64,000 nucleotides of DNA from Paenibacillus pasadenensis (GCF_023715725.1 NZ_JAMBOT010000003.1:372001-436000); one strand, 5' to 3'. Shown: positions 48,777 to 57,612, counted from the first letter of the stretch. Numbers and translations: made by a program. Notes: generated by a model not told the origin, from the sequence alone.

Positions 48777-49517
48777 GTGCACAAAAAAGCAAAGCTTTGG
48801 CTCGCGACCGGTATTGCTGCTGTCGCTGTTATTGGGGCAGGCGCGTATGCGCTGGCGGACGACTATCTCGGCAATAACGTAGAAGTGGAAGGTGTTATTT
48901 CAAACAACACCAATGCGTCGAACCAGACCCAGGAGGCTAGCGGCAGCGGAACTACCGGAACGTTAAATTCTGCTGCGGGAGCAGCGGTGACCGGGGAGCA
49001 GCTGAACGGAGAATGGAAAATAGCGGATGCGGCAAAAGTTTACTTCTCCGTGACCACGTCGCGGGAAACGGTCAACTTTGTCAATGAAGCGGTAAGCGGC
49101 AGCTGGTCGTTAAATGTGGATGATTGGGCGCAAACTGCGGCAACCGCTACGATAGAGATGAGCTCAACCGATTCGGGCAACTCGCAGCGGGACGGGCATA
49201 TTACCGGCCCGGAATTTTTGGACGCCGCTCAATTCCCGCAAGCGACATTTACTGTCTCCTCCTTTGATGGGCTGCCATCCGAGTGGACAGACGGAACGGC
49301 TTATGACTTTAAAATGACAGGCGCGATTACCGTCCGCGGCATCGAAAAAGAAGCCGTATTCGCCAGCAAAGCCGTTTACCAGAACGGACAGCTGCTCGTG
49401 TCGGGAACAACGACGGTCACCTTTGCAGACTTCGGCATGAAAAACCCGCATAATGTTGTAATGGAGACGGAAAATGAGGTTGGCGTTCAGCTTGAGCTTG
49501 TGCTGGACAAGGCTTAA
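48777..49517 (+). CDS. YceI-family protein with N-terminal membrane anchor or signal peptide
   Basis: 246 residues. KKAKLWLATGIAAVAVIGAGAYALA is a single hydrophobic segment at 3-27 that would anchor or export the protein. After a Ser/Thr/Asn-rich linker the YceI lipocalin-like barrel runs from LNGEWKIADAAKVYFSV to EVGVQLELVL, with ITGPEFLDAAQFPQATF as the family signature. YceI barrels bind isoprenoid-like lipids in structures known. The GTG start follows AGGAGG. It is divergent from a two-component operon. Confidence 0.88.
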   Translation: MHKKAKLWLATGIAAVAVIGAGAYALADDYLGNNVEVEGVISNNTNASNQTQEASGSGTTGTLNSAAGAAVTGEQLNGEWKIADAAKVYFSVTTSRETVNFVNEAVSGSWSLNVDDWAQTAATATIEMSSTDSGNSQRDGHITGPEFLDAAQFPQATFTVSSFDGLPSEWTDGTAYDFKMTGAITVRGIEKEAVFASKAVYQNGQLLVSGTTTVTFADFGMKNPHNVVMETENEVGVQLELVLDKA

Positions 49518-49524
49518 CGCGCAG

Positions 49525-49560
49525 CGCCCCGCCTGCCTTCAAGGCGGACGGGGCGTTTAT
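49525..49560 (+). terminator. terminator of the YceI gene
   Basis: Stem CGCCCCG...CGGGGCG with an inner TGCC/GGC region, followed by TTTATAT, eight bases after the stop. Confidence 0.75.
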
Positions 49561-49635
49561 ATATGCTATTTTCCACACTGATTACGCAGCCGCTCCGGCC
49601 GCCCTGCCTCGCTGGATAGCCTAATTACATAACAA

Positions 49636-49669
49636 GGCCCCGGGCACACCCGCCCGGAGCCTGTTTTTT
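49636..49669. terminator. second hairpin, bidirectional terminator
   Basis: GGCCCCGGGC (49636-49645) pairs with GCCCGGAGCC (49652-49661) and is followed by TGTTTTTT on the plus strand. On the minus strand it follows the ABC permease stop at 49685. Confidence 0.8.
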
Positions 49670-49684
49670 GCATTCGTTTTAGAA

Positions 49685-50629
49685 TTATGCCGCCACGTCC
49701 CGGCGCGTAAAGACGAGCCATGAGACGAGGTTAAATACCGCAAAGTGAATGGCCAGTACAATAATCGAGAAGGAGAGCGTCATTCCTTCCTGATACGGCC
49801 GGCCGGAAAGATGCTGTGAAAGATCAATGTTGGCAAACAGCAGGTATCTGCTCCAATCGTAAGCCTGCAGCAGCTCCATCAGAATCGCCCCTGCAAACAA
49901 CGCAGCGATGGAAATTCCGATTGCCATTGTGCTGCTGCGGAAAGCGGACGAGATCATAAACGCCATCGATACAAAAATAATGGTCGATACGCCGTTCAGC
50001 AGATACGTTTTCCATAAATTTGCGACCATATTATACTCCGCGACCTGACCGGAGCCGTTCACCTCAAGCAGCGGAAGGTTCATCCACCCAAACCCGTACA
50101 ACAGCCCGTTGAACAGCACAGATACGACGAACAGAATGCATAAGAGCATAAGGCTGAACAGGATGAGCGACAAATATTTGGCTAGCCATATTTTGAAGCG
50201 GCTTGCGGGCCGGATGAGCAGCAGCTTAATCGTTCCCGTCGCAAATTCTCCCGCCAGGCTGTCCCCCGCAATGATAACCGTGAACAGCGTAATCAGCACA
50301 ATCAGCTCCGCCGAGCCGTTTATGCCGTCCCACATCGTACCCGAGGTTGGACGGATGTCATGCTCCAAGCGATAGTCGTTGATCAAAATTTGATCTTGAT
50401 AATACCTCTTCGTATCGTCCCCCATATCGGGGCTGCTAAGGCCTTGCTGCATCTGGCGCTGTTCGTCCGCAATCTCCGTCCGCCAGCCGTCGCCCTGCAT
50501 GCTTTTATCGTCATAGTGCCATTCCATAAAGCTCCCCAGGAGGACGGCTCCAATCATCAGCACAACCATAACCCATGTCCTTATCCGGCGGTACAGCTTC
50601 ATGTTTTCATTGAGGATCAGGCTAACCAA
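49685..50629 (-). CDS. ABC-2 type transporter permease
   Basis: 314 residues. Last gene of the six-gene YtrA-type operon. A helix near 20-40 is followed by an extracytoplasmic stretch with MEWHYDD and then five more helices (for example IVLITLFTVIIAGDSLAGEF and IIFVSMAFMISSAF), typical of the ABC-2 permeases paired with BcrA-like ATPases. The TTG at 50629 lies six bases after GGGAGGTG and overlaps the ATPase stop (TTGGTTAG). An open frame to 50716 lies inside the ATPase gene and is not used. Confidence 0.88.
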   Translation of the reverse strand: MVSLILNENMKLYRRIRTWVMVVLMIGAVLLGSFMEWHYDDKSMQGDGWRTEIADEQRQMQQGLSSPDMGDDTKRYYQDQILINDYRLEHDIRPTSGTMWDGINGSAELIVLITLFTVIIAGDSLAGEFATGTIKLLLIRPASRFKIWLAKYLSLILFSLMLLCILFVVSVLFNGLLYGFGWMNLPLLEVNGSGQVAEYNMVANLWKTYLLNGVSTIIFVSMAFMISSAFRSSTMAIGISIAALFAGAILMELLQAYDWSRYLLFANIDLSQHLSGRPYQEGMTLSFSIIVLAIHFAVFNLVSWLVFTRRDVAA

Positions 50630-51551
50630 TTTTCTCACCTCCCGTAATTTGCAGGAACCGGTCTTCCAGCGACTGGCGGACCGAACGGACCTCATAAATC
50701 GCGATATTCGCCTCAATAAGGCGGGAAACCACTTCGGGAATAACCGCCCGGTCAGCTATGAGCTCGATTCCTTCGGAAACCGGCTTCACTCCGCTCACTC
50801 CCTCCACCTCCCTGACGATGGCAAGAGCTTGCTCGACAGGCAGCGCTTCAATCAGGAACGTCTGCGCCTTGTCGTCCGTGTTCATGAATTCCTGAATCCG
50901 CTTGACGTCGACAAGCCGCCCCTTCTGAAGAATCGCCACGCGGTCGCACATCAGCTCCATCTCGGACAGCAAGTGGCTGGACACAATGACGGTAATTCCC
51001 TCTTCCCGGGTCAAATAGTGCAGGTAATCACGCAGCTCGCGGATACCGGCCGGATCAAGACCGTTCGTCGGTTCGTCGAGAATAAGCACGGACGGGCGGT
51101 GCAGCAGCGCTTGAGCGACTCCGAGCCGCTGACGCATGCCGAGCGAATATTTTTTGACCTTGTCGTGAATGCGGTCTTCGAGCTTGACCAGCTCCACTAC
51201 CTCACGGATTCTCTCCTTCGGAATGCCCGGAATCATCCGCGCGTAGTGGACCAGGTTATGATATCCGCTCAAAAACTTGTACATCTCCGGGTTCTCTACA
51301 ATGGCGCCAACATGGCGAATTGCCTGTTCGAACTGGCTTTTGATGTTTTTGCCCTTGATCAGAATTTCCCCGTTCGTAATGGACATCAGCCCTACCATCA
51401 TGCGGATCGTTGTCGTTTTTCCGGCTCCGTTCGGCCCCAGAAATCCAAAAATCTCCCCTTGCGGCACATCGAACGTGAGATTGTCGATAATCGTATGCCG
51501 GCCTACCCTTTTGGTCACCTGACGCAAGCTTACAACCGGTTCCTGACTCAT
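50622..51551 (-). CDS. ABC transporter ATP-binding protein (BcrA-like)
   Basis: 309 residues with Walker A GPNGAGKT, Q-loop VENPEMYKFL, signature YSLGMRQRLG, Walker B VLILDEPTNGLD and H-loop SSHLL. The C-terminal 70-residue extension is as in bacitracin/lantibiotic-immunity type ATPases. Partner of the permease encoded immediately downstream with an eight-base overlap. Confidence 0.92.
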   Translation of the reverse strand: MSQEPVVSLRQVTKRVGRHTIIDNLTFDVPQGEIFGFLGPNGAGKTTTIRMMVGLMSITNGEILIKGKNIKSQFEQAIRHVGAIVENPEMYKFLSGYHNLVHYARMIPGIPKERIREVVELVKLEDRIHDKVKKYSLGMRQRLGVAQALLHRPSVLILDEPTNGLDPAGIRELRDYLHYLTREEGITVIVSSHLLSEMELMCDRVAILQKGRLVDVKRIQEFMNTDDKAQTFLIEALPVEQALAIVREVEGVSGVKPVSEGIELIADRAVIPEVVSRLIEANIAIYEVRSVRQSLEDRFLQITGGEKIG

Positions 51552-51579
51552 TTATAGACCTCCTTGATTAGATTGTTTA

Positions 51580-52656
51580 TCAGTCGGAATGAATCATGAC
51601 TGCTGAATCCGTTGCATCCACCTTGGCATTCCATCTGCCGCTGCCGATTACCCCGCTAACCCGGTCCTCGCCGTTATCATTCCATGCTTCTTCCACCGGA
51701 AACGGCAGCGTTGTGCGGAGTTTTCCTGAGGTGACAACTGCATTCAGCTTATATCCCCCCGTTTGCGGCAGCATCAGACGAATGGAAGAGTTTTGGCCGG
51801 ACACAATCAGATCGTTCCGAACCTCCTCCACCTGCATATCCCCGGCTTGAACCTGCAGCTGTACGGGACCGGAAGCTCCGCGAACATGCAGCCCGCCGCC
51901 ATTCACACTGCCTGTAACCGAGCCTTCAATTTCGTTGATAAAGCTGTAAGCGGACTCGCTCTCCAGCTCTGCCGCGCCCGTGATTTTCACCATCGTCGTT
52001 TCGCTGGACACGCTCTTGGCTTGAACCCCGCCCCTAATTTCGGACAAATAAAGAGTCCCATCCGTGGAAGACACGGACACATCGCCGACCACCCGGAAAA
52101 TTTCCAGCATACCGTCCACAACGCTAGCTTCTACGTCTCCCTGAATATCCTCGATATGAACCGAGCCCTGCTCATTGCGAACCGACAGGCCGAGCTGATC
52201 CGGCAACAGCAAGGTATATTGAATGGCGATAGCGTCGTCATGAACGGGCCTGCCGTTCAACGAAGCCGACAACGACAACACGCCGTCGCGGAGCACTTGA
52301 TCTACCTTTACCGCATCCCGCAGCTTGTTTGCCTTGTCCTCGTTCAGCGCTGAGGCGGTGACCTTATACGTCAGCTCAACCGAATCTCCAGTTGCGCGGC
52401 TCACCGTCATCTCGGTTCCCGTACCGGAAAGGCGCACTTCACGAACGCCATCCCGTCCGATGGACAGCTCGTTCTCCGCGGTGGCTGTTATACCTTGCCG
52501 TGATTGCTCGTGTGCCAAGGTTTTGTCCTCATTCAGGAACTGGATGCCAAATGCCTCGAACATCTCTTCCTTTTTCACCGCCACATCCACAAGAGAGAGT
52601 GTGAAAAGCACAAGCATCGTTGCGAGGAGCACGACCCTTTTTGCCCGAAATCCCAT
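51580..52656 (-). CDS. DUF4097-like adhesin-type beta-repeat protein
   Basis: 358 residues. A hydrophobic segment at about 8-24 serves as signal anchor. The rest is a repetitive beta-strand pattern (VEASVVDGMLEIFRVVGDVSVSSTDGTLYLSEIRGGVQAKSV) typical of DUF4097/DUF4098 proteins. The ATG at 52656 has GGAGGTG seven bases upstream, overlapping the end of the permease gene. It lies between two ABC transporters in one operon, so it may be an envelope sensor or accessory protein; function is unknown. Confidence 0.82.
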   Translation of the reverse strand: MGFRAKRVVLLATMLVLFTLSLVDVAVKKEEMFEAFGIQFLNEDKTLAHEQSRQGITATAENELSIGRDGVREVRLSGTGTEMTVSRATGDSVELTYKVTASALNEDKANKLRDAVKVDQVLRDGVLSLSASLNGRPVHDDAIAIQYTLLLPDQLGLSVRNEQGSVHIEDIQGDVEASVVDGMLEIFRVVGDVSVSSTDGTLYLSEIRGGVQAKSVSSETTMVKITGAAELESESAYSFINEIEGSVTGSVNGGGLHVRGASGPVQLQVQAGDMQVEEVRNDLIVSGQNSSIRLMLPQTGGYKLNAVVTSGKLRTTLPFPVEEAWNDNGEDRVSGVIGSGRWNAKVDATDSAVMIHSD

Positions 52657-52658
52657 GT

Positions 52659-53396
52659 TCACACCTCCACTTCCTTCTCAAACAAATAACCGTTTAACCA
52701 CACCAGTCCGGCGCAGAGCAGCAGCAGGACAAGGAACGGGCCTGAATGGAGATAGAGCAGATCCGTGTCATCGCTTCCGAAAGCTATGCCCGGAATTCCG
52801 GCCAGCAGACCCGATAAAGGAGGACTAATGCGGATGACCAGCCATAACCCGCCGATAAAAGCAAGACAGGCGAAGGTTCGCTGAAACCTGGCAGCGAGCT
52901 GTCCGCATAGAAAAGAAAACTGGAGGAGCACCGCCAGAAAAACGACTGTAAACAGATACATCCATAGGCTGTTCAGCGCCACATTGAGCAAAAACGGCAG
53001 CAGCGGCGGGAAAAAGTCATGCATCGTATCCCATCTCCCTCTCAAAACCACAACCGCAAAGCTTGCCGTGATCCAGCTCATTGAAACAAGGAGAGGCAGC
53101 AGCGATGCCAGCAGCTTCGCCGACATGATCTTCCAGCCGCGAATCGGCAGGGACAAGAGCAGATAGATCGAATTCGTTTTCCACTCCGTCTGCAGCTGGT
53201 AATATCCCATTCCGACCGTTAACAGCCCGACGATTACAGCCGGTATAATGAAGGTGCTGACAAAAATAAAGTCCTCTTCCCAACCCGCGCCTCTATATAA
53301 GGTGAAGAGATGATAGGCCGTTACCACCGCGCAGAAGACGGCGTATAAAGGAAAAATGCTTTTCCATTCCTTTTTGAACAGTTGACCGAAGCCCAT
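52659..53396 (-). CDS. ABC transporter permease, YtrC/D-like
   Basis: 245 residues with six predicted helices (for example SIFPLYAVFCAVVTAYHLF and LLLCAGLVWLNGYLF). A small membrane partner of the ATPase encoded just upstream; its ATG directly abuts the ATPase stop (TAG-ATG). It resembles the six-helix subunits of YtrBCDEF-type transporters. Substrate unknown. Confidence 0.85.
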   Translation of the reverse strand: MGFGQLFKKEWKSIFPLYAVFCAVVTAYHLFTLYRGAGWEEDFIFVSTFIIPAVIVGLLTVGMGYYQLQTEWKTNSIYLLLSLPIRGWKIMSAKLLASLLPLLVSMSWITASFAVVVLRGRWDTMHDFFPPLLPFLLNVALNSLWMYLFTVVFLAVLLQFSFLCGQLAARFQRTFACLAFIGGLWLVIRISPPLSGLLAGIPGIAFGSDDTDLLYLHSGPFLVLLLLCAGLVWLNGYLFEKEVEV

Positions 53397-54110
53397 CTAC
53401 ATGCACACCTTCTCCCACATGTTTTCCAAGGAGCAGCCGAATTCGGAGCGCAGCCGGTCGGCGGATTCGTACCGTTTAATCTGGCCTTCGAACAGAAAGA
53501 TGACATCGTCAAACATTGGCTCCGCCTCGTTCACCGAGTGCGTAGACAAAATAATGGTCTGCTCTTCGGAATTGAACTCCTCGATGATGGAACGAACGAT
53601 CTTTTCCCGTGAAGGCGGGGCGATGCCGGAAAAAGGTTCGTCCAGCAGCACGAGCGGAACCTTACGGGATAGAGCAACGATCAGCTTTAAGCGCGCCCGC
53701 ATTCCTTTAGACAAATTGCGCACCTTCTGGTTGGAATCCAGCTCCAGCCTGTCAAGCATTTCAGCTGCTTTGTCCGGCTGCCAGTCCGCATAAAACGCCG
53801 ATATAAATGTCAGCGTTTCCGTCACCGTCATGCCGCCGTAAAGATGATCGATTTCCGGCAGATAGGCGATGGTGCTTTTACTGCGCGCGCCGGGCGTGAG
53901 GCCGTTAACCGTAATGCTGCCGGAGGTGGGATGAATGAGGCCGGCCATCATTTTGAGCAAAGTGGATTTCCCGCTTCCGTTTGGCCCGAGCAGGCCGACA
54001 ATGCTGCCTCTGCGGACGGAAAGATCGATGCCGCGCAGAGCATGTTTTAACAAATAGCGCTTATGCAGTCCCTTTAGCTCAATGACGGGCTGATTGTCTG
54101 GTATATTCAT
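53397..54110 (-). CDS. ABC transporter ATP-binding protein, YtrB-like
   Basis: 237 residues with Walker A GPNGSGKS, Q-loop LPEIDHLY, signature LSKGMRAR, Walker B LVLLDEPFSGI and H-loop LSTHS. AAAAAGGAGG precedes the ATG. It follows the GntR gene by three bases, matching the repressor-ATPase-permease order of YtrA-type operons. Confidence 0.9.
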   Translation of the reverse strand: MNIPDNQPVIELKGLHKRYLLKHALRGIDLSVRRGSIVGLLGPNGSGKSTLLKMMAGLIHPTSGSITVNGLTPGARSKSTIAYLPEIDHLYGGMTVTETLTFISAFYADWQPDKAAEMLDRLELDSNQKVRNLSKGMRARLKLIVALSRKVPLVLLDEPFSGIAPPSREKIVRSIIEEFNSEEQTIILSTHSVNEAEPMFDDVIFLFEGQIKRYESADRLRSEFGCSLENMWEKVCM

Positions 54111-54113
54111 CGC

Positions 54114-54491
54114 TCACACCTCCTTTTTCCCGTTATATAAATGTTCACTTAAAAGCCGCTCCGTCTCAGCCGGATTGATACCAAGCCCGTTCATCTCCTC
54201 GATAAACTGCTGCACCGCCGTCTGCGCCATTTCGGACCGGATATGTACAAGCAGCTCGGGATCGTTCTTAATAAAAGTCCCTTGTCCCCGCAACGTTTCC
54301 GTCAGCCCCTCCCGCTCCATCTCCTGATAAGCTCTTTGAACCGTGTTGGGATTTACCTTGGACAAATGCGCCTGCTCTTTATGCGAAGGAATCTTATCTC
54401 CCGGTTTCAGTTCGCCCCGGGCGAGAGACTTCTTGACCTCATCGACCATCTGCAAATAAATAGGCTTCGGATTGTTGAAATCCAGCTGCAA
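54114..54491 (-). CDS. YtrA-type GntR transcriptional repressor
   Basis: 125 residues, the short GntR subgroup. The winged HTH (PIYLQMVDEVKKSLARGELKPG, HLSKVNPNTVQRAYQEME, GLTETLRGQGTFI) is followed only by two helices. The TTG at 54491 lies eight bases after AAGGAGG and directly precedes QLDFNNPKPIYLQ; an upstream ATG at 54509 comes before that site. It leads a six-gene operon and presumably represses its own promoter at the palindrome centred at about 54532. Confidence 0.88.
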   Translation of the reverse strand: MQLDFNNPKPIYLQMVDEVKKSLARGELKPGDKIPSHKEQAHLSKVNPNTVQRAYQEMEREGLTETLRGQGTFIKNDPELLVHIRSEMAQTAVQQFIEEMNGLGINPAETERLLSEHLYNGKKEV

Positions 54492-54521
54492 TAAGCACAC
54501 CTCCTTCATAGCAACAACCCA

Positions 54522-54543
54522 GTGCACTATTTGACTAGTGCAC
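54522..54543. promoter_or_regulatory. palindromic operator of the YtrA-type operon
   Basis: Perfect 8-bp arms GTGCACTA and TAGTGCAC separated by TTTGAC, just downstream of the -10 of the operon promoter. Such a position would block transcription when the GntR repressor binds. Confidence 0.75.
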
Positions 54544-54555
54544 CTCATGTAGATC

Positions 54556-54584
54556 AATGTAATCATCCCGGCATGAGTTGTCAA
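54556..54584 (-). promoter_or_regulatory. sigma-A promoter of the YtrA-type operon
   Basis: On the minus strand TTGACA (54579-54584), 17 bases, TACATT (54556-54561). The operator begins about 12 bases downstream of the -10. Confidence 0.78.
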
Positions 54585-54632
54585 CAAAAAAAACCTCTCC
54601 CCGGCGCCGAAGCGACGCCTTGAGGAGAGGTT
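54585..54632 (-). terminator. terminator of the ACT-domain gene
   Basis: Arms AACCTCTCC (54592-54600) and GGAGAGGTT (54624-54632) plus an inner GC-rich part, with eight T residues on the minus strand. It ends directly beside the next promoter. Confidence 0.88.
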
Positions 54633-54642
54633 ATGCGGCTGC

Positions 54643-55020
54643 CTAGATGAACGTATGTCCAGCCTGTTCCAATGCTGCCCTTGCCTTGTCAATGGAGTGC
54701 AGCTTGACCAGCAAATAGTCGGTATTAAACGTGGAAATGGCAAAAATGCTGATTTCCTTTTCCGCCAGTGGATTGGCCAACGAAGCGAGGATGCCGGTCA
54801 GCCCGAAGTCCAGCACACCTTCCACTTTAATGCACTTCCAGTCCTGCTCCAGCTCAGCCTGCGTATTATCCGGTATTACCGACGATGAGCAGACGATGGA
54901 AAGCTCCTCGTTGGTCCGGGAAATCGAAACAAACTCGCCTTGATCCGCCCAGGACGGCACTTCAGCGCTCGGGGGGAGCTTAACAACGGCAAATGTCGCG
55001 TCCAATATCGTTAAATTCAT
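54643..55020 (-). CDS. ACT-domain protein
   Basis: 125 residues. Two ACT-like halves are visible: an N-terminal part (FAVVKLPPSAEVPSWA, ELSIVCSSSVIP) and a C-terminal part (VEGVLDFGLTGILASLANPLAEKEISIFAISTFNTDYLLVK), the latter carrying the amino-acid-binding consensus of the ACT/CASTOR fold. Probably a cytoplasmic amino-acid sensor. A single-gene unit between a terminator and a 336-base gap; an AGGAGG-like site precedes the ATG. Confidence 0.86.
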   Translation of the reverse strand: MNLTILDATFAVVKLPPSAEVPSWADQGEFVSISRTNEELSIVCSSSVIPDNTQAELEQDWKCIKVEGVLDFGLTGILASLANPLAEKEISIFAISTFNTDYLLVKLHSIDKARAALEQAGHTFI

Positions 55021-55162
55021 GGTATTCCTCCTTCAAAAACCTGTTGAACCAGCATCTTTGCTGCTGGTTTCTATTCTACCCGTAAGGGGGAGCGGGGCTC
55101 AAGTTGACTCGTTCGTTTGCTGCACCTGGAAATTCAATTCGCGTAAAATGAGAATTTTTTAA

Positions 55163-55191
55163 TTGACACATTAAGGAAGTGGGTGGATAAT
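55163..55191 (+). promoter_or_regulatory. sigma-A promoter upstream of the SLH protein gene
   Basis: TTGACA (55163-55168), 17 bases, GATAAT (55186-55191). The transcript would have a leader of about 160 bases. The rest of the 336-base gap (55021-55356) shows no gene; its right part is A+T-rich. Confidence 0.65.
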
Positions 55192-55356
55192 TTAGGCATT
55201 ACATGGGCATTTAGTCTCAAAACAGATACCAGCAACAGAATCTGTAGACTCAATTTTGTCGATTAATAGGTCTTTTGAATTCCAATCCTAAGTCCCATTT
55301 TTATGTTCGGTTATCTGGATAGTTTTGTTATCTTTTACATAGTGGAGGTATGAAGG

Positions 55357-57612
55357 GTGAAAAAGCAGTTCATTATGGCATCGCTTTCAACAGCTTTATT
55401 ATTTGGTGCAGTTTCTTCAGCAGGAATCGGTTATGCAGCTTCTACCAGTCAAGGTTTTACGGACATTGAGAACTCGTTTGCTAAAGAAGCTATTCAGGAA
55501 CTCGTTGAAGCAGGAATACTGACGGGTGTAAACGGCTCTCAATTCGATCCAAAAGGCGAGCTCACTCGTGCTCAGTTCGTAACGATTATGGTGAAGGCTA
55601 TGGGATTAAAGGTCGACACTACCAAGGCTACATCAACGACTTTTAAAGACGTAACCGGCTGGGCAGCTCCTTATATTGACGCCGCTTTTGAAGCAGGAAT
55701 TATTAAGGGCACTGGTGCAGGAATGTTTAGTCCAAATGGCACTTTAACACGTGAGGCCGCTGCAGTCGTTCTCGTTAACTCACTGAAGTATCAGGGCAAG
55801 CTTGAGGAAACTAATGCTGAACTGACATTCAAAGATTCGGATGATATCTCTTCATGGGCAAGAGATTCCGTCGCGATTGCATTAAAATACGGTCTGATTA
55901 AAGGCAATCCAGACGGCACGTTTAACCCGAAGGGGTTTGCAAATCGCGAACAAGCTGCTGTCATGGGGAAAAACTTTCTTGTATCGGCTGAGGCTATTCA
56001 GCAGGCCACTCCAACTCCCGTAGCTACATCAAGCCCGACGCCGACACCGTCAGTATCTCCTACACCGTCACCGACGCCGACACCTTTTATTCCAACGGGG
56101 CCAACTATCACTCCAACTCCGACTCCAGAGTCGACCCCAACTGCAACTCCAACAGCTACACCAACTGCGACTCCAACGGCTACTCCTACTGCAACACCAA
56201 CTGCGACTCCAGCTGCCCCGACCTTTAACGTTAATCCTGAGCTCACACTCATGGACGGCGGTGGTCTGCTGCTTACGTTCAGCATGGCCGAAGACTTGGA
56301 TTTGGACCAAGCCAACTCTAATGTGGAGATCAAGTACTTTACGAAGGACGCTAACGGCCAGCGCATAGCCATTTCCAACACCAAAACGTCCGGACCTTTG
56401 GTGAAGAACAAAGAGTGGGCCGGTTACCTTGCTTCTACCGAACTCCCTGCTCAGAACTATTCTAAGGGCACGGCCAATAACGCGAATTACAGCAACCAAA
56501 TTCCGGCTAATGCCAAGCTGGGTACAATCGTCAAAAAAGGCTTCCATTCTAATGGCGATATGGACTATGTAGAGATCGATTGGGATCTTCCAAACACCTA
56601 CGTCGCGGTAGTTTCCGTTACTAACGCTGCGGGTAAAACCGTAACGAAGGAAGCTTCCGTTACCGTTGAGCCAGCTGCTCCGACCTTCAACGTCGATCCT
56701 GCACTGACGCTTATGGAAGGTGGCGGTCTGCTGCTTACGTTCAGCATGACTGATGAATTAAATCTGGACGACTCTAACTCCAATGTGGAGATCAAGTACT
56801 TCACACTCGATAGCAATGGCGAACCTCAACCAATCACCAACACCAAAACTTCGGATCCTCTGGTGAAAAACAAAGAGTGGGCCGGGTACCTCGCCTCTAC
56901 GGAGACGCCTGGATTGAATTATTCCAAAGGTACGGACATTAACTCAAACTATATCAACCAGATTCCGGCTAATGCCAAGCTGGGTACCATCGTCAAAAAA
57001 GGCTTCCATGCTCCTAATAACGATATGGACTATGTCGAGATCGATTGGGATCTTCCAAACACCTACGTCGCGGTAGTTATCGTTACCAACGCTGCGGGTA
57101 AAACCGTAACGAAGGAAGCTTCCGTTACCGTTGAACCTGCTGCTCCGACCTTCAACGTCGATCCTGCACTCACGCTCATGGAAGGCGGCGGTCTGCTGCT
57201 TACGTTCAGCATGACTGATGAATTGAATCTGGACGACTCTAAATCCAACGTGGAGATCAAGTACTTCACACTCGATAGCAATGGCGAACCTCAACCAATC
57301 ACCAACACCAAAACTTCGAATCCTCTGGTGAAAAACAAAGAATGGGCCGGTTATCTTGCTTCTACGGAAACGCCTGGATTGAATTATTCCAAAGGTACGG
57401 ACATTAACTCAAACTATATCAACCAGATTCCGGCTAATGCCAAGCTGGGTACCATCGTCAAAAAAGGTTTCCATGCTCCTAATAACGATATGGACTATGT
57501 CGAGATCGATTGGGATCTTCCAAACACCTACGTCGCGGTAGTTATCGTTACCAACGCTGCGGGTAAAACCGTAACGAAAGAAGCTTCGGTGACGGTTGAT
57601 CCTCCGGCTTAA
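55357..57612 (+). CDS. S-layer homology protein with three long tandem repeats
   Basis: 751 residues. A signal peptide (about 1-28, ending GYAAS) is followed by three SLH domains at about 33-215 (FTDIENSFAKEAIQELVEAGILTG; FKDVTGWAAPYIDAAFEAGIIKG; FKDSDDISSWARDSVAIALKYGLIKG) that hold the protein on secondary cell-wall polymer. A Pro-Thr-rich linker (about 220-286) leads to three repeats of about 154 residues each (NVDPALTLMEGGGLLLTFSM to AAGKTVTKEASVTVE). Repeats 2 and 3 are almost identical, also at DNA level. GGAGG precedes the GTG start. The repeat unit is not one I recognise; surface-exposed beta domains are likely. Confidence 0.9.
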   Translation: MKKQFIMASLSTALLFGAVSSAGIGYAASTSQGFTDIENSFAKEAIQELVEAGILTGVNGSQFDPKGELTRAQFVTIMVKAMGLKVDTTKATSTTFKDVTGWAAPYIDAAFEAGIIKGTGAGMFSPNGTLTREAAAVVLVNSLKYQGKLEETNAELTFKDSDDISSWARDSVAIALKYGLIKGNPDGTFNPKGFANREQAAVMGKNFLVSAEAIQQATPTPVATSSPTPTPSVSPTPSPTPTPFIPTGPTITPTPTPESTPTATPTATPTATPTATPTATPTATPAAPTFNVNPELTLMDGGGLLLTFSMAEDLDLDQANSNVEIKYFTKDANGQRIAISNTKTSGPLVKNKEWAGYLASTELPAQNYSKGTANNANYSNQIPANAKLGTIVKKGFHSNGDMDYVEIDWDLPNTYVAVVSVTNAAGKTVTKEASVTVEPAAPTFNVDPALTLMEGGGLLLTFSMTDELNLDDSNSNVEIKYFTLDSNGEPQPITNTKTSDPLVKNKEWAGYLASTETPGLNYSKGTDINSNYINQIPANAKLGTIVKKGFHAPNNDMDYVEIDWDLPNTYVAVVIVTNAAGKTVTKEASVTVEPAAPTFNVDPALTLMEGGGLLLTFSMTDELNLDDSKSNVEIKYFTLDSNGEPQPITNTKTSNPLVKNKEWAGYLASTETPGLNYSKGTDINSNYINQIPANAKLGTIVKKGFHAPNNDMDYVEIDWDLPNTYVAVVIVTNAAGKTVTKEASVTVDPPA
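56209..57600 (+). repeat. three in-frame tandem repeats of about 465 bp
   Basis: Units begin near 56209, 56671 and 57136, giving periods of 462 and 465 bases. Units 2 and 3 differ by only a handful of bases over their length; unit 1 is clearly older (different residues in the first half). A recent duplication of one unit is likely. Confidence 0.85.

Noticed and set aside
50601..51557. A 318-codon plus-strand frame
   Set aside because: Antisense shadow of the BcrA-like ATPase, which has all ABC motifs.
54509..54743. N-terminal extension of the GntR regulator
   Set aside because: It would contain the promoter and operator, and its residues do not match the family; the TTG at 54491 has an ideal ribosome site.
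56209..57600. Repeats considered as a CRISPR array
   Set aside because: The units are 465 bases, in frame and coding; there are no short repeats with unique spacers and no cas genes.
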